Below are positions 8,015 through 15,876 of a DNA stretch of 32,817 bases, piece after piece. The DNA comes from Candidatus Latescibacterota bacterium (GTDB lineage: Bacteria > Latescibacterota > UBA2968 > UBA8231): NCBI GenBank assembly GCA_021295675.1, contig JAGWBY010000011.1:1-32817 (forward strand), given 5' to 3'. Positions within the stretch are counted from its first letter, which is position 1. Each line of letters opens with the position of its first letter. Position numbers and translations under genes: made by a program. The notes beneath the pieces were generated by a model, which saw only the letters and a program-made list of their open reading frames with translations, did no database searches and was not told where the DNA came from.

Positions 8015-11000
8015 ATGAAGACTTCCCGTAAAATTTTGGTCTGGGCCGTCGCGGCAGGTCCGATCTTGTGGTTTGGCGGAGAGCTGACTCCAAAACCGGC
8101 GCAAGCTCAAACGGCAGAAGGGTTTGACCAGCGGGGCAACGAACTCGTCGTGGACCGCTTGGAGCATTGGCAGACGTGGAAAATGCCTAACCACTTGGTG
8201 CGACTAGACGACAGCGGGACGGTACAGGTCCGGGATTTTCGCTCCGTCTATAATCTCCTAGATGATCGCTCCTTCAGGCGACAAGTAGATATTAGCTCAG
8301 ACAAATCTCGGGTGATGAATCTGGACAGCACTCGATCCGTCGATGTGAAGGGCAACTTCAAGGAGGACACCGCCGGCAATCCCGTTTTCGATCACTTCCT
8401 CCGTCCCGGCCTCAGCAGGGCCGGCTCAAATCTAGAACTAGCGCCCAATCTCTTGGATGGAGATCCAACGACGTTCTGGGAGCCAGATCGCAACCGTCCC
8501 ATGGAAGACTGGTGGGTGGAAATTTCGCTGGGTCGGACGGTTCCGGTGGAGCGGCTTCGTTTGCAGTACGTCGATGCGGAATTAGGCGACCCTTTCCGGC
8601 GCTTGCTCGTGTTCTTTGAGGACGCCCAGTTTCCACTGGTGGAGGAAGATGCAAATTTTCAGTTCGAGGTGCTAGAACCGCTTCCAGGCATCAACGAGGA
8701 GCAACGGGAAATCGTCATCGACGCGACGCAGACCAGCGGCCTATTGCCTCCGGCTGGGAGCGGCTTGGTGGAGAAACAGCTAGAGCAACCTAAGGCGAGT
8801 TTGAGTTGGAACGGGAAGCTCATCGAGACGATTCGCTTTCAGGTTACAGACACCAAAGGAGGCAGAGCCGAAGAGATCGCGGAGAGCGAGTACCTAACGC
8901 TGCCCGTCGAGGCGCGTGGCGACATCGAATACCTCTCAAAAAGCGAGACGGGTCGGGGAGAGCCGGTGGATTCGACGACCTATTTCGAACTACCAGCAGA
9001 CCGCCGCGGCGAAAGGCGATTCTTCCGGCGCGAACTGCCTCGCCTAGCAGAAGTAGATGTGTGGGGCTGGGGCGACAATGTGGCCTTTAACATGATCGAG
9101 GGTGGAGGCAGGATCATCCAACAGCTTCCCAGCGGGGGAGGGGAGCAGGCCTTTGACGGAGTATTGGCCAGTTTCTACCAAAACAACTACTGGCTGGAAG
9201 AGACTCCGACCGAGAATATGATGATCGCCGACCTCGGCGGGATCGTGTGGGCCAAAGAGTTCCGGGTGATGTCTCAGGGCTACTTCCAGTCGCCTTCGAT
9301 CCGGGGCTACCTGCTCCGGGGCAGCGCGGGCGAACGCGATTCGGAGGGCCGCCTGAAATTCACGCGGATCAGCTCGCAAGAGCGGGAGGTCAATTCCAGC
9401 GTGGGATTCTTCCTCGAATTGGCCGACATCCTCGAACCGGCCCGGCAAGTGCGGTTCTTCGAGTTTCGCGCCCTAGAAAACGATCCCGGCGGCACGGTCA
9501 CGATCAGCCGGACTCCAGGGATTGGCGAGTTCATGGTCTTCTCGGAGGGCCCTCCCGCAGAAGTGATCCTCACCTCCGGCCCGCTAACAGTGCCCGATCA
9601 GTCCAATCTCGTGTCGATAAATTGGCAGGCACAGACGCCTTCGGGGACCAGCGTCGAGTTGAGGACTCGGACGGGCAACGAAGTCGAGCGCCAGATCAAG
9701 TACTACAACTCGGGCGGCGGCGAAGTCACAGCGAAAAAACACAAAACGCTCGCCTTTTTTCTCAGAGGACCGATCGACACCGTCTTCGTTCCCACGGCTG
9801 ACTGGAGCGAGTGGAGCGAAGCCTATATCCGGCCGGGAGCCGAAATCACTTCCCCCAGCCTGCGCCGCTTTCTTCAGATTGAGGCGCGTCTAAAAGCCGA
9901 GGCAGGAGTCGATCCGCCATCCATCAAGTCGGTGCGCGTGGAGTACACCGATCCATCGGTCGTTGGACTAGCTGGGGAAATCTGGCCGCAGGAGGTCGTC
10001 CCGGGAAGGCGCGACACCTTTGCGGTGTTCGTCAGCGCCGCCGTCGTGGAGCGCCCCAATCCGAGTCCCGGATTCGACGAACTGCGGCTGCGCTCGGAGC
10101 CGGCTTTAGACATGGCGTTAATCGATGTAGCCCTCGGCACGGAAGCAGAATTTGCCGCGGGAGCGCCCTATCGGTTATACGCCAGTCGCGTGGAGGAGGG
10201 GTTGGCCGCGGCCGCAGGGGACCTGCTGCGCGTTCTGAGCGGTCGGGGAGATTCCTTGCGAGTTCGGTTCCCCGAGGTCTTGGATCAGGCAATGGGCAAC
10301 GCAAGCAATATCTTCTACCGCCGCGTCGAGGAGGGCGAAGAGGTGCCGACGAGCGAAGGAGGGACTCTGCTGGACCAAGTAGCATACAGCAGGCTCCCCG
10401 AACAACAACAGGGGGCGATCCGCTACTTCGAGAAGCTCGTAGAAGACGACGGAGAGAGTCTGGAGGAAGTAGATGAACAAACCTTCGCCAATCTCGCGCC
10501 AGAGGCGAGAGGGCCGGTGCGATTCTTCCGCAAGGCGACGTCGTTGACAGGGGAGACCGCTTTCGACCAACGCGGCGACCCACTCACGGCCGAAGCGTAC
10601 GATAGTCTGCCCAGAAGTCGGCAGGGCAAGGTGGTTGGCCAGACGCGCCTAGTGCGCCTGCGGTTCGCAGCCGAGGTCTTCCTCCATGGCACCCGCTTGA
10701 AGCTAGCGGGCCGGAACGCCACTGTCGGACTGCCGTTCCAGTTGGGCGGGGGAGGGGAGGTGACGTCCCTGACGCCGGGAAGCGGGCTGGTGGTGAGCGC
10801 ACTGGGAGCGGACGATTTGGTGCGGGATATGGAAATCCAACCCAACCTATTTACCCCAAACGGCGACGGAATTAACGATGTGGCGACCATCGGCTTTTCG
10901 CTGTTCCGCGTGTTCGAACCCCGCCCGGTGACCGTCCGCATAGCGACGCTGGCCGGCCGGGAAGTGAAGCGCTTTGAGCAGAATCTGCTCGGTGGACGCC

Positions 11001-11140
11001 GATTGGTGCAATGGGATGGGAGAGATGCCGGAGGGACTCTCGTGCCTCCGGGTCTGTACATTGTCCAGGTGCATGGACGAGCCGATCAGCAAGGACTTGC
11101 CAGCACCCGGCGCAGCCGAGTCGTCGGCGTCGCCTACTGA
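8015..11140 (+). CDS. FlgD-tailed surface protein A: discoidin-like domains, short insert repeats, C-terminal FlgD Ig-like domain
   Basis: Start ATG 8015 follows GGAGGA (7999-8004) at ten bases. The 1041-residue protein begins with a signal peptide ending about PAQAQ (residue 32). Two stretches resemble F5/8-type C (discoidin) beta-sandwiches: about 145-240 (LLDGDPTTFWEPD, WVEISLGR) and about 375-470 (AFDGVLASFY, MMIADLGG). A middle region holds VELRTRTG and WSEWSEAY, shared with proteins B and C. Five copies of a short motif, roughly Y-x-x-L-P-x-x-x-R-G-x-x-x-F-F, start at residues 293, 323, 791, 824 and 862. The last ~90 residues (TPNGDGINDVA, WDGRDAGG, PPGLYIVQV, ending VAY) are a FlgD Ig-like domain, common at the C-terminus of exported FCB-group proteins. 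Its ligand is unknown. Confidence 0.82.
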   Translation: MKTSRKILVWAVAAGPILWFGGELTPKPAQAQTAEGFDQRGNELVVDRLEHWQTWKMPNHLVRLDDSGTVQVRDFRSVYNLLDDRSFRRQVDISSDKSRVMNLDSTRSVDVKGNFKEDTAGNPVFDHFLRPGLSRAGSNLELAPNLLDGDPTTFWEPDRNRPMEDWWVEISLGRTVPVERLRLQYVDAELGDPFRRLLVFFEDAQFPLVEEDANFQFEVLEPLPGINEEQREIVIDATQTSGLLPPAGSGLVEKQLEQPKASLSWNGKLIETIRFQVTDTKGGRAEEIAESEYLTLPVEARGDIEYLSKSETGRGEPVDSTTYFELPADRRGERRFFRRELPRLAEVDVWGWGDNVAFNMIEGGGRIIQQLPSGGGEQAFDGVLASFYQNNYWLEETPTENMMIADLGGIVWAKEFRVMSQGYFQSPSIRGYLLRGSAGERDSEGRLKFTRISSQEREVNSSVGFFLELADILEPARQVRFFEFRALENDPGGTVTISRTPGIGEFMVFSEGPPAEVILTSGPLTVPDQSNLVSINWQAQTPSGTSVELRTRTGNEVERQIKYYNSGGGEVTAKKHKTLAFFLRGPIDTVFVPTADWSEWSEAYIRPGAEITSPSLRRFLQIEARLKAEAGVDPPSIKSVRVEYTDPSVVGLAGEIWPQEVVPGRRDTFAVFVSAAVVERPNPSPGFDELRLRSEPALDMALIDVALGTEAEFAAGAPYRLYASRVEEGLAAAAGDLLRVLSGRGDSLRVRFPEVLDQAMGNASNIFYRRVEEGEEVPTSEGGTLLDQVAYSRLPEQQQGAIRYFEKLVEDDGESLEEVDEQTFANLAPEARGPVRFFRKATSLTGETAFDQRGDPLTAEAYDSLPRSRQGKVVGQTRLVRLRFAAEVFLHGTRLKLAGRNATVGLPFQLGGGGEVTSLTPGSGLVVSALGADDLVRDMEIQPNLFTPNGDGINDVATIGFSLFRVFEPRPVTVRIATLAGREVKRFEQNLLGGRRLVQWDGRDAGGTLVPPGLYIVQVHGRADQQGLASTRRSRVVGVAY

Positions 11141-11194
11141 ACCTCGAGCTTCAATGGCACTTGACGCTAGCAGGCAACTCAAGGGAGGGTACTC

Positions 11195-13861
11195 GTGAGA
11201 AGCGGATATCTAGCCGCTTGGGCCGTATTGAGCGCACTTGTTTTCCAGATTGGTGAAAGCGCCGCCCGGGACGACTACGGTGCGCGCATCGGGGAGTCGC
11301 TCGGAGCGCCTTTACCGGGGCGGACCCAAGGGCCGATCGTCTTAGTCAACGCCGTAGATCCCGCCCTCCGGCGCTGGTATGTCAACCAAGAATTATTCCA
11401 CGAGTACCAATGGCAGCAGTGGGAATATACCAACTACGCCAGATCCGCGTACCAGCGCTACGTAGATATCCGCCTCGAAGGAGACTCCTTTTACGACATC
11501 TACGGAAATTTCGTGACTCGTGGCTTTCTCATATACAACAATGCCCAAGACCGCCCAGCCCAGTTCGGGAATACGCTGTTCAAATCGACTCGCTTTGATA
11601 ACTGGTTCTCAAATGTCGTCATCGCCCAAGACAAGAAGGGGCAGTACGGCTATGCGCTGACGATTAGCAGCGAGCTGAACACGACTCTCACACCGCTGAC
11701 TTTCCGCAAGCCGACCTTCGACGGGGTGCAGTTCGACATTGCCACGGATCGAGTCGAGGGCACGGTATTGTACTCGCGCATTAGCAACCCCGGAGGCGAA
11801 TCAACCGCCGACCTAGAGCTGCAACGCACCAACAACACCATCTTGGTCGGCGGACGCCTACAGGGCCAACTGACGGACTTCGCCATACTGGGCCTGACCA
11901 TGATCAACGCCCACCAGTCGAACACCTTGAGCGACGAGTTGGCGGGCAATCCATTCAAGGGCGGGCTGACGATTGATCAGAATCAGACGATAAACTTTGT
12001 CGAGGTGGTGCTGCGCGACGATTCCCCAGGGGATGGGACGGGCGGAGCCGCGTTCTTTGAATCTGGCTCTGACGTGGTCATCACCTATACGAACGGAACC
12101 GTAGATCGGGGGACGGATATCGGCTTTGGCCCGGCGATCTCTGGAGGATTTCAGCGCGCTGGGTTCTTGGCTGCGGATGGGACGGAGGAGATCCGACTGA
12201 AATACGATTTCGACAATCCCCGTTTCACCGCGAACGCGAGCGCCCCCAAGGACTCGATCATGCAGGTGGAATTCGAGTTGGTGGTGGGCAATGACTACCA
12301 GATTTGGGCTACTTCAAACAGACAGATCAATCGGCAAGGCCAGACCGTGCTGCTGCTGATAGAACGAGCCGCCGGGAACGTACAGGACGTGTCAAATATC
12401 CGCACTGTGGGCTTTGAATACGGCCTACCCACGGCCACCCATATCATGGGGGCAACCTTCGAGCTGCTCGATGTGCACGGCTTCAACTTCTACGGCGAGG
12501 CCGACCTCAACTGGAACTACCGGAAATTCCCCAATCAGAACCTAGCGCGGCACAGCACGAGTTCGGGGACTGCTGGAGAGCCGTATCGACCCGCTTGGTT
12601 CATCAATGCTTGGAAGCGGGCCGGGCCGGTCTCCTTGTTCGCGGAGGCATTTGGGATGGATCCGCATTACAACACCACGACATTTGTGACCGCCGGCAAT
12701 GGCCAGATCGACTACGAAAGTCCGCGCCGCGGCCTAGTGGAATTCGTCGATGACAACGACGATCACGACCGCTACCCGGACAATGTCCGCTTCGACTTCC
12801 TGCCCGGCGACGACCGCGTCTTTCCCGGTTGGGACCAGAACAACGACTTCATCCCCGATTTCAACCAGAATGACAACGCGGTCCGCGCCAATCGCCGGCC
12901 CGATTACGACGAGCCGTTCCTGCGCTTTGACGTCGATAGGCCGGAATTCCTGTTCGGTGTTGACATGAACAACAATTTCTGGGTGGACCAGTTCGAAAAC
13001 GACGATCAGCCAGACTATCCGTACCGCAAGGACCACAGAGGGTTCAACGTATATGCCGCGTATGATTTGACGCCCGAAGTGCAGGTGGCAGGGGGCGCAA
13101 TGCGCGAGCACCAGATCTCGGCGGACCAGAAGAATGAGCAATACTACGCACTCGTGAAAATGGACGGAAGCTGGGCGCGCTGGGGTGATTTTAAACTGTT
13201 TGAGATGTCGAAGCGAGTCGAGGACGACATCCCCGATCGCCTGCTTCAATGGCTGCCCAGCCAGTCCATCGACGGGGGCACCCTGACGCAGGTGGAAGAT
13301 CCCATGCTCGCGCGCGACACATGGGTGAACCACCTCTTCGTCGGGCACAAGGTAAATATCGGCCGGACGAAAGTCGAGACGCGGATGAACTACACGCTGT
13401 TTCACCAACTCATGGACGAGCGCACGCGCACAGAACTCGACCTGCGCAAAAGCGACTTCTTCTTTGGGGCGATCAACAAAGTCAAGCACCGCCGTCAAAT
13501 AGGCGTTTTGGCTATCGAGCCACGCTGGAAGAGCGAGTTCCTCAAACAGACGCGCGGCTTGTTTGGCGAGGAACGGCGCGAACAGCTAAGAGAGTTGTTC
13601 AGCGTCATTGTGGAAATGGACTTCCTGACCGACAGTACGCTACAGGGGGGCCTAGAGTACCTCTGGAACGAGGATTTCGCGGACGATGCCAACGACTTCA
13701 GGTCTGTATCGCTGGGGCTACAGTTGACCAACCGATCCACGTACCTCGGGTATAAGATCGTGGCCTTGGCCGGGATGCGGTTGCGGACTAGGGCCTTCGA
13801 ATTATCAGACGCCGTCACGACCAATACGACTTTCGTAAGCGTGTTCGCAGGTCTGCACTAG
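11195..13861 (+). CDS. Large outer-membrane-like protein 1 with an Asp/Asn-rich, TSP3-like block (unknown family)
   Basis: A GTG start at 11195 is supported by GGGAGGG (11183-11189) and by the signal peptide that follows (about residues 1-24). The 888-residue protein is rich in alternating aromatic/polar strands and ends in FVSVFAGLH, which suggests a beta-barrel, though I recognise no named family. A block at about residues 517-615 is crowded with Asp/Asn (DDNDDHDRYPDN, WDQNNDFIPDFNQNDN, DMNNNFWVDQFENDDQPD). It resembles thrombospondin type 3 calcium-binding repeats and may be a large loop. The protein at 20243 is a full-length paralogue with the same signatures (W-Y-V-x-Q-E-L-F, LTPL, FPGWDQN, DMNNNFW). 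It lies 54 bases after surface protein A and seven bases before the membrane/TPR gene. Confidence 0.75.
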   Translation: MRSGYLAAWAVLSALVFQIGESAARDDYGARIGESLGAPLPGRTQGPIVLVNAVDPALRRWYVNQELFHEYQWQQWEYTNYARSAYQRYVDIRLEGDSFYDIYGNFVTRGFLIYNNAQDRPAQFGNTLFKSTRFDNWFSNVVIAQDKKGQYGYALTISSELNTTLTPLTFRKPTFDGVQFDIATDRVEGTVLYSRISNPGGESTADLELQRTNNTILVGGRLQGQLTDFAILGLTMINAHQSNTLSDELAGNPFKGGLTIDQNQTINFVEVVLRDDSPGDGTGGAAFFESGSDVVITYTNGTVDRGTDIGFGPAISGGFQRAGFLAADGTEEIRLKYDFDNPRFTANASAPKDSIMQVEFELVVGNDYQIWATSNRQINRQGQTVLLLIERAAGNVQDVSNIRTVGFEYGLPTATHIMGATFELLDVHGFNFYGEADLNWNYRKFPNQNLARHSTSSGTAGEPYRPAWFINAWKRAGPVSLFAEAFGMDPHYNTTTFVTAGNGQIDYESPRRGLVEFVDDNDDHDRYPDNVRFDFLPGDDRVFPGWDQNNDFIPDFNQNDNAVRANRRPDYDEPFLRFDVDRPEFLFGVDMNNNFWVDQFENDDQPDYPYRKDHRGFNVYAAYDLTPEVQVAGGAMREHQISADQKNEQYYALVKMDGSWARWGDFKLFEMSKRVEDDIPDRLLQWLPSQSIDGGTLTQVEDPMLARDTWVNHLFVGHKVNIGRTKVETRMNYTLFHQLMDERTRTELDLRKSDFFFGAINKVKHRRQIGVLAIEPRWKSEFLKQTRGLFGEERREQLRELFSVIVEMDFLTDSTLQGGLEYLWNEDFADDANDFRSVSLGLQLTNRSTYLGYKIVALAGMRLRTRAFELSDAVTTNTTFVSVFAGLH

Positions 13862-13868
13862 ATGAGCA

Positions 13869-15860
13869 ATGGAAAGCAAAGATGTAGTGGGATTGGCAAT
13901 GAAGGGAGCAAATGCTTGGGAGTGGGCAGGGCTGTTGGCAGCCGGTATTGCCGTGCGGCTCGCGCACGTATGGCAGTGGGAGCAGAGCGCTTTTGGGGAA
14001 GTGGCAGTAGGGGCTGCGGCGCATTACGCGAGCGGGTTGGGAGATGGAGAGTGGTACTCGCCACTTTACGCGGCGCTGTGCGCAGTCGCGCTGCAGGAGG
14101 AGACGGGATTATGGGTACTGCGCGTGATTCAGGTCGGTATGGGAGGGCTCGCCTGCGTGCTGGTGTGGTCGATCGGCAGACAGCTCTTCTCGCCAGCGGT
14201 GGGCCGAGGGGCGGGTATTGCGGCCGTGCTGTACGGTCCGGCGATTTACTACGGGGGCGAGATAACGCCGGCCGTGTTGGCCGCTTTCTCGGGCTTGTTG
14301 CTCCTGCGGGGGTTGGTGGGATCGACTGGTATGGGGCCGTTGAGGGCTGGGGTTATGGGGATAGTGGGCGGCGTGACTGCACTGGGCGATTTCCGGGCGC
14401 TATTCGCCGTCGGCGTGGCATTTGTATGGGTGGTGCGGGGAAGCGGGGGTCGGAGGGCGGCGTGGTGGTTTTTTGCGGGAGCAGCTCTAGTACTGGTTCT
14501 GGGAGGGGCGGTATGGGGCTGGGAGGGGCTAGTACCCTCGGTCAGTGGTTTGGGACTGAAGGAAATGGCAACGCGGGCGTATTTGTTTTGGCATGGTGCC
14601 GAGGTCTTGGGCGATATAGACCCCTATCGCGCTGCTGCGCCTTCGTGGATATTGGCTCCCCTCATGTGGCGGGCCTTGTTGGGATTTCCCTTTGGGCTGG
14701 TAGGGCCTCTGGCGCTAGTGGGATTTCTCGTCGCAGTCCGCGGGGAGGAGATGGATCGGTATCGCGCGCTGCCCCTGTTGTTTGCCGGCGCTTGGATGCT
14801 GGGATCGCTCTTGGAGGAGGCGTCCGGTCGTTCGCGGCTGAGTGCGGCCTTGTTCTTGCTTCCGGGCGCATTGGCGGCGATTCCTCTGTTGCTAGAAAAA
14901 AGACAGCGCGTTTGGGTCGTCACCTCAGCTCTGGTTCTATTGGCGGCAAACCTTCCTATTGCAGCCGCAGCCGGGGCGCAGAGTTCGCACGACACGTGGG
15001 CGGGTTATGCCTACCGAGAGTTGGGCATGGAAGCTAATTCCATTGCCGCTTATGAGCGGGCCATCGAGGCCGAAGATGCTGGAATTCGACCGTACGCGGA
15101 ACTGGCGAAAATCTACTTCGACTCCGGTGCCTACGAACACGCGGCGGAAATCTACCACGCGCTGGTGCAGCGGCATGCGGCCGACAGGGACATCTGGGTC
15201 GCGCTGGCGGAGTCGTACTTAAGGGCAGGTCGGGCGGAGGAAGCAGCGGCGATCTACGGCGATCTGGTGGCGAAGGAGAACGAGCCTACGCTCGCGGGGA
15301 GACTGGGCGACGCCCGTGCGGCCCAAGGGGCGCTTGAGGACGCCATTGCAGCCTACCAAACGGTCGTGGCGGTCTGGCCCGATAGCCATCGCGTGCGCTT
15401 CCAGTTAGCCCGCACTTGGGAGCAGCAGACCGCGCTGGACTCCGCAGCAGTCCACTATGGAATCATAGTCGGGTTAGCGGAGTGGGAGGGCCTTGTGGGG
15501 TGGCGGCTAGCACAGGTATTGGGCCGCATGGAAAAAGATAACTTGGGGCGAATCGAGAAGCTGTTGCGCGACGTACTAGCAGATCATCCCGATTCGGCCC
15601 CGGCTCTATTGTGTATGGCGGGCCTACTGCACAGAACCGGCCGCAACGAAGAAGCCCTAATGCACTTGCAAAGGATAGCGGCAATGCATCCAGACGAGCA
15701 CCGCGCCTACGGATTGATGGAAAGCGTTTACCGAGCTATGGGGCAACCCGAGGAAGCGGGCCGGGCCGCCGAGCTATACCGGGAGAAGCGGTTGCGCCAG
15801 CGGGCCGACCGCCGGGTCTTGGGAAACCTAAAAGCACTGCTCCAAGGGGGCACCCCGTAG
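13869..15860 (+). CDS. Multi-pass membrane protein resembling GT-C (family 39) glycosyltransferases, fused to C-terminal TPR repeats
   Basis: The 663-residue product has about ten to twelve hydrophobic helices in residues 17-370. Their order resembles GT-C transferases of the PMT/ArnT type: first helix ending VRLAHVW, a loop ending YSPLYAALCA, then LRVIQVGMGGLA, GRQLFSP and YGPAIYYGGE. From about residue 373 to the end are seven or so tetratricopeptide repeats (AYRELGMEANSIAAYERAIE onward). GT-C enzymes move sugars from polyprenyl-phosphate donors to proteins or lipids on the outer face of the membrane. The acidic Asp usually found in the first outer loop is not obvious here (WEQSAFGEVAV has only Glu), so activity is uncertain. 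The fusion recalls eukaryotic TMTC mannosyltransferases. It starts seven bases after the upstream stop, with a weak ribosome binding site; a later in-frame ATG lies at 13899. Confidence 0.72.
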   Translation: MESKDVVGLAMKGANAWEWAGLLAAGIAVRLAHVWQWEQSAFGEVAVGAAAHYASGLGDGEWYSPLYAALCAVALQEETGLWVLRVIQVGMGGLACVLVWSIGRQLFSPAVGRGAGIAAVLYGPAIYYGGEITPAVLAAFSGLLLLRGLVGSTGMGPLRAGVMGIVGGVTALGDFRALFAVGVAFVWVVRGSGGRRAAWWFFAGAALVLVLGGAVWGWEGLVPSVSGLGLKEMATRAYLFWHGAEVLGDIDPYRAAAPSWILAPLMWRALLGFPFGLVGPLALVGFLVAVRGEEMDRYRALPLLFAGAWMLGSLLEEASGRSRLSAALFLLPGALAAIPLLLEKRQRVWVVTSALVLLAANLPIAAAAGAQSSHDTWAGYAYRELGMEANSIAAYERAIEAEDAGIRPYAELAKIYFDSGAYEHAAEIYHALVQRHAADRDIWVALAESYLRAGRAEEAAAIYGDLVAKENEPTLAGRLGDARAAQGALEDAIAAYQTVVAVWPDSHRVRFQLARTWEQQTALDSAAVHYGIIVGLAEWEGLVGWRLAQVLGRMEKDNLGRIEKLLRDVLADHPDSAPALLCMAGLLHRTGRNEEALMHLQRIAAMHPDEHRAYGLMESVYRAMGQPEEAGRAAELYREKRLRQRADRRVLGNLKALLQGGTP

Positions 15861-15876
15861 CCGGAGGAGAGAGAAC

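Noticed and set aside
12734..13498. A 254-codon frame on the minus strand inside large protein 1
   Set aside because: It is antisense to well-conserved codons shared with the paralogue at 20243, has no ribosome binding site and matches nothing recognisable. A similar antisense frame over the paralogue (20750-21496) is explained the same way.
13862..15037. A 391-codon open frame overlapping the membrane/TPR gene
   Set aside because: Its product is Gly/Arg/Ser-rich low-complexity sequence in a GC-rich third-position shadow of the 13869 frame, which encodes clear helices and TPRs.
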